64,000 nucleotides of DNA from an uncultured Pseudomonadota bacterium (GTDB lineage: Bacteria; Myxococcota_A; UBA796; GCA-2862545). The translations under genes and the position numbers were made by a program. The stretch spans positions 62,001 through 126,000 of the forward strand of contig CAJXTB010000008.1 in NCBI GenBank assembly GCA_913061235.1, read 5' to 3'. Of this stretch, positions 19,621-29,160 are shown piece after piece; the stretch's first letter is position 1; each line of letters starts with the position of its first letter. Under the pieces are notes generated by a model. It was not told the origin of the DNA. It saw only the letters and a list, made by a program, of their open reading frames with translations, and made no database searches.

Positions 19621-22600
19621 TTAGCGACGTAGGACTTCCTTGTCCTCGATGAGCTCGACATCCAAGGCGAGCGCCTGCATTTCCTTCACGAGAACGTTGA
19701 AGGACTCAGGCAGTCCAGCTTCAAGGACATTCTCGCCCTTGACGATGGACTCGTACATCCGGGTTCTACCGGCGACATCATCTGATTTGACGGTAAGGAA
19801 CTCTTGGAGGCCATACGCGGCGCCATACGCCTCGAGTGCCCAGACTTCCATCTCGCCCAAACGCTGACCACCAAACTGTGCTTTACCACCCAGCGGCTGC
19901 TGAGTAACGAGCGAGTATGGCCCAATAGAACGAGCATGAATCTTGTCATCAACCAAGTGATGAAGCTTCAACATGTACATGATGCCGACCGTGACGCGTT
20001 GATGAAACGCCTCTCCGGTTCGACCGTCAAACAGAAGAGTCTGACCATCACGGTGAACGCCCGCAAGTTCCAGAGCGTCCTTAATCTCAAACTCGTCAGC
20101 ACCCGAGAACACAGGAGTAGCGACAGTCACGCCTGAGCGGTACTTGTTCGCAAATCGCTTCAGAGCTTCTTCGTCAGCATCCTTGAGGAACTCGACGACG
20201 GAAGCATCACGCTCGAACACCTTGTTCAGGTAGTCACGCAGGGAATCTTCGTTGTAGTGCTCGTCGAGCATACGACCAATTTTGAGCCCCATGCCACGAG
20301 CGGCCCAGCCAAGGTGCGTCTCGAGCACCTGACCGACGTTCATACGTGACGGAACGCCAAGTGGGTTCAGGACGATGTCAACTGGAGTGCCATCTGCCAA
20401 GTATGGCATGTCTTCGACGGCCATGATCTTACTGATGACACCCTTGTTTCCGTGTCGACCAGCCATCTTGTCGCCCACGGAAAGCTTACGCTTAATGGCG
20501 ACGTAGATCTTGACCATCTTGATGACGCCAGGAGGGAGTTCGTCACCCTTCTTCAAGCGTTCGATCTTCGAACGGTAGCGCTCGTGAATCTCATCAATCT
20601 TGGCGCGAATCTGGTCTGTGACCTTCCACACCTCTTCTTCGACGGCATGGTCTTCGACACCAATACGGTCGTACTGGTCAACACCGAGCTTACGAAGCGC
20701 GTCGACAGTGTAGACAGCACCAGCGGCTACAATTTCGTCTCCACTCTCGGAGTCGACAATTGCGGAGCTGGCCGATTGGCCCTTGAGAACACGGGCGAGC
20801 TGACGAAGTGCTGACTCACGGAGAGTCCGTACCTTCTCGTCGCGGTCGCGCTCAATGCGTCGGACCTGCAGAACTTCGATTTCAACCGCGCGAATGTCTT
20901 TTTCGACACCTTCACGACTAAAGACCTGTGCGCCAATCACCGTACCACCGACACCTGGCGGAACACGCAATGAGGTGTCCCGGACGTCGCCAGCCTTCTC
21001 ACCAAAGATAGCGCGCAAGAGCTTCTCTTCTGGAGAGAGCTGCGTTTCACCCTTTGGCGTGATCTTGCCAACGAGAATGTCACCCGGGGCGACTTCAGCA
21101 CCGATGCGAACGATACCAGCTTCGTCAAGATTTCCGAGCGCTTCCTCCCCTACATTGGGGATGTCGCGAGTAATCTCTTCCTTGCCAAGCTTAGTGTCCC
21201 GAGCTGCAACCTCAAACTCTTCAATGTGCACCGTGGTGTACAGGTCTTCCTTGGTGAGACGCTCACTAAGAAGGATGGAGTCTTCGAAGTTGTAGCCACC
21301 CCAAGGCATGAACGCGATGATCATGTTCTGGCCCAAGGCCAACTCACCGGCGTCCGTGGCAGGGCCATCAGCAATGACCTCGCCGGCACGCACTTCATCA
21401 CCCAGCCGCACAACGGGTCGCTGATTGATGCAGGTGTTCTGGTTGCTACGCTGGAACTTGGTCAGATTGTAGATGTCGACGTCAGCGCCGATTTCATCAT
21501 CTCCGCCATCGTCGGTCTTGATAACGATGCGTGAAGCATCCACCGATTCCACAATCCCGCTACGACGAGCGGTGACCGTTACACCGGAGTCCCGAGCGAC
21601 AATGCGCTCAATACCGGTGCCAACTAGCGGTGCTTCGGTGCGGAGAACTGGAACAGCCTGACGCTGCATATTCGCGCCCATTAGGGCACGGTTCGCATCA
21701 TCGTTCTCAAGGAAGGGCACGAGGGATGCTGCAACCGAGACCAACTGGTTCGGCGACACATCCATCAGGCTAATCTCGCTTGGGTCCGCCATGACGAACT
21801 CGCCGCCCTTCCGAGCTGGAACGACATCACCCGTGAACGCGCCAGCGGCCGAGAGAGGTACGCGGGCCTGGGCGATGATGTGATTACCGCCTTCAAGTCC
21901 GATTTCTTCTTCGAGTGCATCGAAGTACTTCAGCTTGGCTTTCTCAACCGAGCCGTTCGTTACTTCAAGGTACGGTGTCTCAATGAAACCGAACTCATTC
22001 ACGCGAGCAAAGGTCGACAGCGAAGCGATAAGGCCAATGTTCGGCCCCTCTGGTGTTTCAATCGGACAAATACGACCGTAGTGAGTCGTATGAACGTCAC
22101 GAACATCAAATCCAGCGCGCTCGCGAGTCAAACCACCCGGTCCTAGGGCCGACAAGCGACGCTTGTGGGTAATCTCGGAGAGGGGGTTGGTTTGGTCCAT
22201 GAATTGCGACAGCTGGCTGCTACCGAAGAACTCTTTGACGACGGCAGATACGGGCTTGCTGTTGATCAAGTCATTGGGAATGAGAGACTCAATTTCGGTC
22301 AGACTCATCCGTTCCTTGATTGCCTTGCCCATGCGGTCAAGTCCAACACGGTATTGGTTCTCAAGAAGCTCTCCAACAGCGCGAACGCGACGGTTCCCCA
22401 AGTGGTCAATGTCGTCGACTTGACCCTTGTTGTTCTTGAGGTCAATCAGGTACTTCACAACCTGCAGAATGTCTTCGCGAGTAAGAGTGGTCTGCTCAAG
22501 CGGAACATCGAGGCCCAGCTTGTGGTTCAGCTTGTGACGGCCGACACGGGACAGGTCATAGCGGTCACCGTTGAAGAACAGATTCTCAAAGTGTTGGAGT

Positions 22601-23811
22601 GCAGTGTCGTAGGTGGGCGGGTCACCGCTCCGTAGACGACGGTAGATCTCAACGACGGCCTCTTCGGTCGACTCAATCTTGTCCACCAAGAGAGTGTCGC
22701 GGAGGAAAGAACCAACCAGCAGATTGTCGATGAACAGGGCTTGAATTTCGTCAATGCCGTGAGCGATAAGAGTCTCGACCGACTCTATGGTAATCGCCTC
22801 ATTACACTCAACGAGAATTCGGCCGGTGTTCATGTCGACGAGGTCGTAAGCACTGACCTTACCAACGAGGTCCTCGTCAGTGATCGGAATGACGCCCATG
22901 TCGACTTCGTGCTCGCGACCTTCGACCACAATGGTCTTGGTCTGGAGCATGCCGTTCTTCTTCATCTTTCGGATGATGTTCTTCAGGAACTTCTTGTCCT
23001 TGCGGCAGATGACAGAACCATCTGGAGCGAGGATGTCGACGGTCGCCTTCTGCTGAAACAGCAAATCGGCGGTGGTTTCCTTGAACCAACCTTCCGGCGT
23101 CCGGAACACACGCTCACTATCGTAGAAGTAGTTGAGCAATGATTCGGTGTCGTAACCAAGCGCACGCAAGAGAACGGTCGCAGGCAGCTTACGACGACGG
23201 TCGATACGGACGTACAGAATGTCCTTTGTATCGAACTCAAAATCGATCCACGAACCGCGATTCGGGATGATTCGAGCAGAGAAGATCTCTTTGCGAGCTC
23301 CAGTCTTGCTCCGCTGGCTATCGAAGAAGATGCCAGGGCTTCGGTGCAGCTGGGACACGATGACGCGTTCAGTGCCGTTGACGATGAACGTACCGTTCTC
23401 CGTCATCAACGGAATCTCGCCGAAGTAAACCGCATGCTGCTTGATGTTCGAGACGCTGCGTGTTCCTGACTCTTCGTCTACGTCCCATACGACTAGACGA
23501 ACGGTCACCTTGATGGGTGCCTGAAAGGTCATGCCGCGTTCACGACACTCTTCGACATCGTACTTCGGCGGCTCAAGTTCGTAGTTCACGAACTGAAGGG
23601 AGGCACGATTCGAGAAGTCCTGAATCGGGAAGACGCCCTTGAATACCGCCTGGAGTCCGTGATCTTCACGGTCATCCGGGGACGTTTCGGGCTGCAGAAA
23701 GACGTCATAAGACGTCTTCTGAATTTCGATGAGGTTCTGGACATCGAGTACCGAGGGCGTCTTGGTGTAAGAGCTACGGTAGCGGTAGTTGTTGGCTAAC
23801 AACTGGGACAT
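19621..23811 (-). CDS. rpoB: RNA polymerase beta subunit
   Basis: Beta subunit, 1396 residues from ATG 23811, which has GAGG at good spacing; the frame is open 18 codons further without homology. The rifampicin region ([20 protein letters not shown] followed by [12 protein letters not shown], about residues 525-550) carries wild-type residues, so no rpoB rifampicin-resistance change is seen. [12 protein letters not shown] and the C-terminal [20 protein letters not shown] clamp segment are intact. It follows rplL across a 230-base hairpin-rich spacer and precedes rpoC. Confidence 0.98.
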   Translation of the reverse strand: MSQLLANNYRYRSSYTKTPSVLDVQNLIEIQKTSYDVFLQPETSPDDREDHGLQAVFKGVFPIQDFSNRASLQFVNYELEPPKYDVEECRERGMTFQAPIKVTVRLVVWDVDEESGTRSVSNIKQHAVYFGEIPLMTENGTFIVNGTERVIVSQLHRSPGIFFDSQRSKTGARKEIFSARIIPNRGSWIDFEFDTKDILYVRIDRRRKLPATVLLRALGYDTESLLNYFYDSERVFRTPEGWFKETTADLLFQQKATVDILAPDGSVICRKDKKFLKNIIRKMKKNGMLQTKTIVVEGREHEVDMGVIPITDEDLVGKVSAYDLVDMNTGRILVECNEAITIESVETLIAHGIDEIQALFIDNLLVGSFLRDTLLVDKIESTEEAVVEIYRRLRSGDPPTYDTALQHFENLFFNGDRYDLSRVGRHKLNHKLGLDVPLEQTTLTREDILQVVKYLIDLKNNKGQVDDIDHLGNRRVRAVGELLENQYRVGLDRMGKAIKERMSLTEIESLIPNDLINSKPVSAVVKEFFGSSQLSQFMDQTNPLSEITHKRRLSALGPGGLTRERAGFDVRDVHTTHYGRICPIETPEGPNIGLIASLSTFARVNEFGFIETPYLEVTNGSVEKAKLKYFDALEEEIGLEGGNHIIAQARVPLSAAGAFTGDVVPARKGGEFVMADPSEISLMDVSPNQLVSVAASLVPFLENDDANRALMGANMQRQAVPVLRTEAPLVGTGIERIVARDSGVTVTARRSGIVESVDASRIVIKTDDGGDDEIGADVDIYNLTKFQRSNQNTCINQRPVVRLGDEVRAGEVIADGPATDAGELALGQNMIIAFMPWGGYNFEDSILLSERLTKEDLYTTVHIEEFEVAARDTKLGKEEITRDIPNVGEEALGNLDEAGIVRIGAEVAPGDILVGKITPKGETQLSPEEKLLRAIFGEKAGDVRDTSLRVPPGVGGTVIGAQVFSREGVEKDIRAVEIEVLQVRRIERDRDEKVRTLRESALRQLARVLKGQSASSAIVDSESGDEIVAAGAVYTVDALRKLGVDQYDRIGVEDHAVEEEVWKVTDQIRAKIDEIHERYRSKIERLKKGDELPPGVIKMVKIYVAIKRKLSVGDKMAGRHGNKGVISKIMAVEDMPYLADGTPVDIVLNPLGVPSRMNVGQVLETHLGWAARGMGLKIGRMLDEHYNEDSLRDYLNKVFERDASVVEFLKDADEEALKRFANKYRSGVTVATPVFSGADEFEIKDALELAGVHRDGQTLLFDGRTGEAFHQRVTVGIMYMLKLHHLVDDKIHARSIGPYSLVTQQPLGGKAQFGGQRLGEMEVWALEAYGAAYGLQEFLTVKSDDVAGRTRMYESIVKGENVLEAGLPESFNVLVKEMQALALDVELIEDKEVLRR

Positions 23812-24041
23812 CGGGCCGCTCCTCATGAGGGCGAAACCAAGCGGTTTGGACGGGGTGATCCCCACACTGCAAACAGTGCTTCCTTACGCATCTTGGCTCT
23901 ATGGATGGGTATCCGGCGAAGCCAGTGTCACCACTGGCAGATTCTCCGGGGCTTCTGCCCCGAAAGCCCGTGCTGCAGTCCGCCGAAGGGAACTACAACC
24001 GGGCTTAAATGGGCCGGCTCAATGAGCCGGCTTGAAGTCGA
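23812..24041 (-). other. rplL-rpoB spacer with five perfect hairpins
   Basis: A 230-base spacer in the position where E. coli has its rplL-rpoB attenuator and RNase III site. Perfect stem-loops in plus coordinates: gggg-tgat-cccc 23852-23863, cactg-caaa-cagtg 23865-23878, gccagtg-tcac-cactggc 23921-23938, cggggc-ttct-gccccg 23947-23962, and gccggctc-aat-gagccggc 24013-24031, the last just 10 bases after the rplL stop. No strong T-run follows. Attenuation or processing that sets the L12 to polymerase ratio is a reasonable inference. Confidence 0.65.
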
Positions 24042-24416
24042 CTACGCGACCTCTACCTCAGCGCCAGCCTCAGAGAGAGTCTTGGCAGCGGCATCGGCGT
24101 CCTCCTTGGAAGCGCCTTCCTTGACCTTAGTCGGTGCTTCTTCAACAAGAGCCTTAGCTTCCTTGAGGCCGAGACCGGTAAGGGCACGGATTGCCTTGAT
24201 GACAGCGATCTTGTTCTGGCCGAAGCTCTTGAGCACGACGTCAAACTCGGTCTGCTCAGCTTCGGCTTCGCCGCCAGCTGGACCGGCTGCCATCATGGCC
24301 ATGGGTGCGGAAGCCTCGACACCAAGCTCGTCTTCGAGCGTAGTGATGAGGTCTTTGACCTCGGAGAGCTTAAGGTTCTTGATGTAGTCAACAACTTGGT
24401 CTTGAGAAACGGACAT
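24042..24416 (-). CDS. rplL: 50S ribosomal protein L7/L12
   Basis: Multicopy stalk protein that recruits translation GTPases. 124 residues: N-terminal dimerisation helices ([20 protein letters not shown]), an Ala/Gly-rich hinge ([20 protein letters not shown]) and the globular C-terminal domain ([40 protein letters not shown]). Lies 58 bases after rplJ. Confidence 0.98.
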   Translation of the reverse strand: MSVSQDQVVDYIKNLKLSEVKDLITTLEDELGVEASAPMAMMAAGPAGGEAEAEQTEFDVVLKSFGQNKIAVIKAIRALTGLGLKEAKALVEEAPTKVKEGASKEDADAAAKTLSEAGAEVEVA

Positions 24417-24474
24417 GTCGTCCTCCGAAAAACTGGAAAATGGAACGTAATTTTAAGCGAAAGAAGCAGACTGT

Positions 24475-24999
24475 CTAGCCTTGCTCCTCCAGCTTGTTGG
24501 CGTAGTTGGAGAGCAGGTAAAGAAGGTCGCGCGCGGGTCCACGGATAACTCCGAGAATCTGGCGAGGGCCTTCCTGCATGGTGCGAAGCAACGACACGAG
24601 CAACTCTTCGCGGCTCGGCAAGTCGGCGACCGCAAGCGTATTCTTCTCGTCGAGCAACACACCCTCGAAGAATCCGGCACGAAGTTCGAGCTTCGGATTG
24701 TCCTTGAGTTGGGCCTTGAGAAGCTTTGCAGCAGCGATGGGGTCTTCACCGGAGATGAACACTCCGATATTGCCCGAGAAGTGCTCATTGAGCGCCTCTA
24801 GGTCTGTCCCATCAACGGCACGCTTGGAGAGCGTATTCTTGACTACGCGGTACTCAACACCGATTGATTCACATGCACGGCGAAGGCCGTCCATCTGAGC
24901 AACGGTAGAGCCCTGGAAGTCAGTCAGCGCCAGAAAAGGAGCTGACTGCAACCGTTCGCGCATGTCTTCGACAATCTGAACCTTGTGTTCACGATTCAT
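24475..24999 (-). CDS. rplJ: 50S ribosomal protein L10
   Basis: Stalk base that carries the L7/L12 dimers. 174 residues with FLALTDFQGSTVAQMDGLRR, YRVVKNTLSKRA and the C-terminal helix binding L12. Its ATG is 3 bases after the rplA stop, so there is no space for the long L10(L12)4 leader operator that precedes rplJ in many bacteria. Confidence 0.97.
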   Translation of the reverse strand: MNREHKVQIVEDMRERLQSAPFLALTDFQGSTVAQMDGLRRACESIGVEYRVVKNTLSKRAVDGTDLEALNEHFSGNIGVFISGEDPIAAAKLLKAQLKDNPKLELRAGFFEGVLLDEKNTLAVADLPSREELLVSLLRTMQEGPRQILGVIRGPARDLLYLLSNYANKLEEQG

Positions 25000-25002
25000 C
25001 GC

Positions 25003-25749
25003 TTACCTCTCGGCCGAAGTGAGACGAGCCACCTCGTTCGGGTCCAGACGAATACCGGGGCCCATCGTGGTGCTAAGCCCGATGGTACGCATGTATTGGC
25101 CCTTTGCTGTCGATGGCTTGAGCTTGATCAGGTGCTCGACGAAGGCAAGCACGTTCTCGCGAAGTGCTTCTTCCGACATCGACGCCTTGCCGACCGGAGC
25201 GTGAACGATGCCAGCACGTTCGACTCGAAAGTCGACGCGACCACCCTTCACTTCCTTGACAACGCGTGCGACATCTTCCGGCCCGACGACCGTTCCGGTC
25301 TTCGGGTTCGGCATCAGCCCACGTGGTCCAAGCACGCGTCCAAGACGACCAACTTTGGCCATCAAAGAACGTACGGACACAGCCTTGTCGAAGTCGGTCC
25401 ATCCGCCGTTGACGCGAGCGATCAAGTCGTCGCCGCCAACCACATCAGCACCAGCTTCTTCTGCAGCTCGAGCAGCTTCACCCTCAGCGAATACGATGAC
25501 GCGGACGTCTTTACCAATGCCGTGAGGCAGGCTTAGAGCGCCACGAATCATCTGATCCGCTTGACGAGGATTTACGCCAAGACGAACAGCGATATCGACG
25601 GATTCGTCGAATTTCGCAGTTCCCGTCTTTTTGACGAGCTGCAGGGCTTCGTCGAGCGCAACGCGCTCACCCTGCTTTGCGAGGCCTCTGGCCTCGCGAT
25701 AACGTTTTCCGTGTCCTGGCACGGTTTCTCCTTCAGCGCCGTACGCCAT
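25003..25749 (-). CDS. rplA: 50S ribosomal protein L1
   Basis: Forms the L1 stalk that guides E-site tRNA; represses its own operon in E. coli. 248 residues from ATG 25749 (a GTG lies one codon upstream). KRYREARGLAKQGERVALDE, RGLMPNPKTGTV and the C-terminal STTMGPGIRLDP are diagnostic. It follows rplK by 80 bases and is nearly fused to rplJ. Confidence 0.97.
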   Translation of the reverse strand: MAYGAEGETVPGHGKRYREARGLAKQGERVALDEALQLVKKTGTAKFDESVDIAVRLGVNPRQADQMIRGALSLPHGIGKDVRVIVFAEGEAARAAEEAGADVVGGDDLIARVNGGWTDFDKAVSVRSLMAKVGRLGRVLGPRGLMPNPKTGTVVGPEDVARVVKEVKGGRVDFRVERAGIVHAPVGKASMSEEALRENVLAFVEHLIKLKPSTAKGQYMRTIGLSTTMGPGIRLDPNEVARLTSAER

Positions 25750-25829
25750 CACTTTCGAGATGAAGTCGGTGCTCTACCTGGCCGGGGTAAACGGGTATCG
25801 GCAACCCTCCCCCAGTTGTCAGGTCGGGG

Positions 25830-26261
25830 TTAAGCCGAAACAACAATGCCCGACGAGCGAGCAGTGCCTTCCACCTGGCGAATTGCCGATTCCAGATTTG
25901 AGCAGTTGAGGTCCGGAAGTTTGATCTTGGCGATTTCTGCAACTTGGTCGGCAGTAACTGTCCCAACCTTGTTGCGGTTCGGTTCGCCAGAACCCTTCTT
26001 GAGACCAGCTGCTTTGAGAAGCAAGCCGGCAACAGGAGGAGTCTTAGTGACGAACGAGAAGGAACGGTCAGCGAAAACGGTGATGACGACCGGAACGACC
26101 ATGCCGTCACCAGCTTGCGCCTTCGTGCGGCCGTTGAACTCATCACAGAACTGCTTGATGTTCACACCGGCCTGGCCGAGTGCGGGTCCAACGGGAGGCG
26201 CGGGGCGCGCCTGTCCAGCTGGAATCTGCAGCTTGATCTGATTGATGACCTTCTTACCCAT
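25830..26261 (-). CDS. rplK: 50S ribosomal protein L11
   Basis: Part of the GTPase-associated centre and needed for RelA activation. 143 residues from ATG 26261 ([20 protein letters not shown]), with GGAG upstream; an earlier in-frame TTG at 26273 is less likely. [20 protein letters not shown] and [15 protein letters not shown] are diagnostic. Follows nusG, with a perfect hairpin in its leader. Confidence 0.97.
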   Translation of the reverse strand: MGKKVINQIKLQIPAGQARPAPPVGPALGQAGVNIKQFCDEFNGRTKAQAGDGMVVPVVITVFADRSFSFVTKTPPVAGLLLKAAGLKKGSGEPNRNKVGTVTADQVAEIAKIKLPDLNCSNLESAIRQVEGTARSSGIVVSA

Positions 26262-26275
26262 GAGATGCTCCAAGC

Positions 26276-26293
26276 TCCCTGCGCAAGCAGGGA
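26276..26293 (-). promoter_or_regulatory. Hairpin in the rplK leader
   Basis: A perfect 7-bp stem tccctgc/gcaggga with a 4-base loop lies 15-32 bases upstream of the rplK start and just before its Shine-Dalgarno sequence. In E. coli L1 represses rplK-rplA through a leader structure at this location; whether this hairpin is that operator cannot be told by reading. Confidence 0.4.
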
Positions 26294-26311
26294 AAATTCA
26301 TATGACCGTCT

Positions 26312-26836
26312 CTAGGACAGTTTCTCGACTTGATGAAAGCCGAGCTCCGTCGGAACTGGACGACCGAAAATATTGATGATGACTCGCAGCTTGCCGCGAG
26401 TCTCGTTGATCTCTTCAATGGTGCCGCGCATAGAAGCGTACCGGCCTTCCGTCAAGCGAACTTCTTCACCAATGTCGAAGTTCATGACTGGACGCGGTTC
26501 TTCTTCGTCGCTCAACATTGCCGTAATCTTGCGAACTTCAGCTGCGGGAACGGGCGGGGGGTTGCGAGAACCACCGACAAAGCCCGTTACCTTCGGAGTG
26601 TTCTTCACAAGGTGCCATGTCTCATTGTCGAGAACCATCTCGACGAGCATGTAGCCCGGGTAGAAGCGACGAGTGATCGTGCGCTTCGTCTTGGCGTCAT
26701 AGACGGTCTCGGACGGCACAAGGACGCGGCCAAAACGGTCATCCAGCTCGTACATCTGTACTCGCTGTCCCAACGCCTTCATTGCGCGATCTTCGGAACC
26801 CGAAAGGGTGTGCACTGCGTACCACTGCATGCTCAT
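26312..26836 (-). CDS. nusG: Transcription termination/antitermination factor NusG
   Basis: Processivity factor that binds the beta-prime clamp and couples to S10 or Rho. 174 residues from ATG 26836 (MSMQWYAVHTLSGSEDRAMK). The NGN domain is followed by a KOW domain (DIGEEVRLTEGRYASMRGTI). Upstream codons in the same frame lack homology. It follows secE, the standard order, across an 87-base spacer that itself holds hairpins at 26869-26886 and 26906-26917. Confidence 0.97.
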   Translation of the reverse strand: MSMQWYAVHTLSGSEDRAMKALGQRVQMYELDDRFGRVLVPSETVYDAKTKRTITRRFYPGYMLVEMVLDNETWHLVKNTPKVTGFVGGSRNPPPVPAAEVRKITAMLSDEEEPRPVMNFDIGEEVRLTEGRYASMRGTIEEINETRGKLRVIINIFGRPVPTELGFHQVEKLS

Positions 26837-26923
26837 CAGTACTTTTCTCCGAGAGGGCAACAAGGGCCGCTCACTAGCACGTGAGCAGCAAAAGGAAAGG
26901 TTTCGGGGCAAATGCCCTGAACG

Positions 26924-27319
26924 CTACAGGATGAACTTGGCGAGATCCTGCCAGAACTGAAGCGCCATGAGGTTGGCCCAGAGGAAGTCGTAGACTCCCA
27001 ACAAAGCGGCCACCAGCAGCGTTGTGACGACCACCGTAGTGGTCGCTCGCAACGTCTCATCCTTCGAAGGCCAGGTGACCTTGCTAAGTTCATCAATGAC
27101 TTCATCAGAGAAGGTCACAGCTCGCTTATTACGAAGCAGGCCAAAAAACGTCACCGCCCCCAGAACCACGGCGATTGCCGTTGTGGAGGTGATTGGTCCC
27201 AACCGTTGGTCAGGCCATGCGAACTGTGCGAACAGCGATGACGAGGCAGCGAGACTCATCCCTCCGACCACCACAGCAGCGCCAACAAAGGCGAGCACAA
27301 TCCAGCGTTGATGACGCAT
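26924..27319 (-). CDS. secE: Protein translocase subunit SecE
   Basis: Essential SecY clamp in the inner membrane. 131 residues with three hydrophobic segments (about 7-25, 45-63 and 92-115). The amphipathic SecE signature VIDELSKVTWPSKDETLRAT precedes the last membrane helix. Two N-terminal helices resemble the longer E. coli form rather than the one-helix form. tuf lies upstream; rpmG, often found between tuf and secE, is absent. Confidence 0.95.
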   Translation of the reverse strand: MRHQRWIVLAFVGAAVVVGGMSLAASSSLFAQFAWPDQRLGPITSTTAIAVVLGAVTFFGLLRNKRAVTFSDEVIDELSKVTWPSKDETLRATTTVVVTTLLVAALLGVYDFLWANLMALQFWQDLAKFIL

Positions 27320-27407
27320 CTAAACCCTCTCGTACTGTGGCCCGAATGTGCACACAGCAAAGCCCATGCCAACTAGCACAAGGCAACTCTTTTCGCAACA
27401 CTACCCA

Positions 27408-27441
27408 CCAACGAAAGAGGCGCGGTTACCCACGCCTCTTA
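27408..27441 (-). terminator. Intrinsic terminator after tuf (tRNA-proximal copy)
   Basis: A perfect 8-bp stem aagaggcg/cgcctctt (27416-27423 and 27434-27441) lies 25 bases beyond the tuf stop, followed on the minus strand by tcgttggt right after the TCTTT end of the stem. The T-tract is short, so partial termination or readthrough into secE is possible. Confidence 0.6.
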
Positions 27442-27466
27442 GATTCGCTGCCCGAAGGCGGTGAGT

Positions 27467-28657
27467 CTAGTCGAGAATCTTGGCAACGACGCCAGCGCCA
27501 ACAGTGCGGCTACCTTCGCGGATCGCGAAGCGAAGCTGATCTTCCATAGCAATCGGCATGATGAGCTCGACTTCGATGGAGACGTTGTCACCTGGCATGA
27601 CCATGTCCACGCCCTCTGGGAGGGTAATGGCGCCAGTCACGTCAGTGGTACGGAAGTAGAACTGCGGGCGGTAGCCTGCGAAGAAAGGCTTGTGACGGCC
27701 TCCCTCTTCTTTCTTCAGGACGTAGACTTCAGCAGAGAACTTGCTGTGCGGGTTGACAGACTTGGGCTTGGCCAAGACTTGGCCACGCTCAATGTCTTCA
27801 CGCTTGACGCCGCGCAACAACGCACCGATGTTGTCGCCTGCACGACCTTCGTCGAGCAGCTTGCGGAACATTTCCACACCTGTACAGGTCGTGGTGGTGG
27901 TCGGCTTGATGCCAACGATCTCGAGTGACTCGCCAACCTTGACGATTCCACGCTCGACGCGGCCCGTCGCAACCGTTCCACGACCAGAGATCGTGAACAC
28001 GTCCTCAATCGGCATAAGGAACGGGCGGTCAATAAGACGCTCTGGAGTGGGGATGAAGGTATCCACTGCTTCCATGAGCTTCAGGACAGCTTGCGAACCA
28101 ATCTCGGAAGTATCACCCTGAAGGGCTTTCAGCGCCGAACCCTGGATGACTGGTGTGTCATCTCCCGGGAACTCGTATGCGTCGAGCAATTCGCGAACTT
28201 CCATCTCGACCAACTCAAGGAGCTCTGGGTCGTCCAGCATGTCGACCTTGTTCAGGAAGACGACGATGTATGGAACCTGGACCTGACGGGCGAGCAGAAC
28301 GTGCTCGCGAGTCTGTGGCATCGGGCCATCTGCCGCGCTTACGACCAAGATAGCGCCGTCCATTTGGGCGGCTCCAGTGATCATGTTCTTGATGTAGTCG
28401 GCATGACCGGGACAGTCCACGTGGGCGTAGTGACGGTTGGCCGTCTCGTACTCGACGTGCGCTGTGTTGATAGTGATGCCGCGAGCCTTCTCTTCCGGTG
28501 CCTTGTCGATGTCGGCGTAGTCCTGGAAGGTTCCACCATTCGCATCGGCGAGGACACGGGTGATTGCGGCGGTCAACGTAGTCTTGCCATGGTCAACGTG
28601 GCCAATGGTGCCGATGTTGACGTGGGGCTTGCTACGGTCGAATTTTTCCTTGGCCAT
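27467..28657 (-). CDS. tuf: Elongation factor Tu, tRNA-linked copy
   Basis: Second EF-Tu gene, 396 residues from ATG 28657. The open frame continues upstream through the tRNA genes but that part is not coding. G motifs are as in the other copy. Although the proteins differ at only three positions, the DNA differs at many silent sites (16 changes in the first 42 codons, all synonymous, counted by eye). It is preceded by four tRNA genes exactly as E. coli tufB is, and followed by a terminator-like hairpin before secE. Confidence 0.98.
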   Translation of the reverse strand: MAKEKFDRSKPHVNIGTIGHVDHGKTTLTAAITRVLADANGGTFQDYADIDKAPEEKARGITINTAHVEYETANRHYAHVDCPGHADYIKNMITGAAQMDGAILVVSAADGPMPQTREHVLLARQVQVPYIVVFLNKVDMLDDPELLELVEMEVRELLDAYEFPGDDTPVIQGSALKALQGDTSEIGSQAVLKLMEAVDTFIPTPERLIDRPFLMPIEDVFTISGRGTVATGRVERGIVKVGESLEIVGIKPTTTTTCTGVEMFRKLLDEGRAGDNIGALLRGVKREDIERGQVLAKPKSVNPHSKFSAEVYVLKKEEGGRHKPFFAGYRPQFYFRTTDVTGAITLPEGVDMVMPGDNVSIEVELIMPIAMEDQLRFAIREGSRTVGAGVVAKILD

Positions 28658-28687
28658 GAATGACTCCAGAATCAAGAGAAACAGGAT

Positions 28688-28761
<74 letters not shown>

Positions 28762-28767
28762 GGGGTA

Positions 28768-28843
28768 TGGAGCGGGAAACGAGAATCGAACTCGCAACAT
28801 CCAGCTTGGAAGGCTGGTGCTCTACCAATTGAGCTATTCCCGC
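28768..28843 (-). tRNA. tRNA-Gly (anticodon TCC)
   Basis: Acceptor gcgggaa on the 5' side, D arm gctcaattggtagagc, anticodon stem ccagc/gctgg with loop cttccaa (TCC), T arm with gttcgattc. Encoded CCA. Lies 6 bases from the Thr(GGT) gene. Confidence 0.96.
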
Positions 28844-28878
28844 ATGTCCCGGCAAGCCGGGCTCTAACGATCAAAAAG

Positions 28879-28963
28879 TGGTGGGAGGAGAAGGATTCGA
28901 ACCTTCGTAGACGACGTCGACGGGTTTACAGCCCGTTCCCTTTAACCACTCGGGCATCCTCCC
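28879..28963 (-). tRNA. tRNA-Tyr (anticodon GTA)
   Basis: Class II tRNA of 85 bases with a long variable arm. Acceptor gggagga/tcctccc, anticodon stem acggg/cccgt with loop ctgtaaa (GTA), T loop ggttcgaatcc. CCA encoded. Confidence 0.96.
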
Positions 28964-29000
28964 CAGATCGGTCTCAACAATGTCAAGACCAACAATCGAG

Positions 29001-29073
29001 AGCTGGCGAAGGGACTTGAACCCGCAACCTGCTGATTACAAATCAGCTGCTCTACCAATTGAGCTACGCCAGC
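29001..29073 (-). tRNA. tRNA-Thr (anticodon TGT)
   Basis: First gene of the transcript. Acceptor gctggcg/cgccagc, D arm gctcaattggtagagc, anticodon stem gctga/tcagc with loop tttgtaa (TGT), T loop gttcaagtc. CCA is not encoded, unlike its three neighbours. Confidence 0.95.
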
Positions 29074-29102
29074 ATCACAAATGCCCCTTGCGAGGCGCGC
29101 TG

Positions 29103-29131
29103 CAAATATGTCCTATGGGGCGGCGTGTCAA
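29103..29131 (-). promoter_or_regulatory. Promoter of the tRNA-tuf-secE transcript
   Basis: Minus strand: perfect -35 TTGACA (29126-29131), 17-base spacer, -10 TATTTG (29103-29108), followed by a GC-rich stretch (cagcgcgcc) where transcription should start. A GC-rich discriminator is typical of stringently controlled stable-RNA promoters. About 30 bases before tRNA-Thr(TGT). Confidence 0.75.
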
Positions 29132-29160
29132 GGCTTCTGTGCACGCCTTTCTGCAACGAA

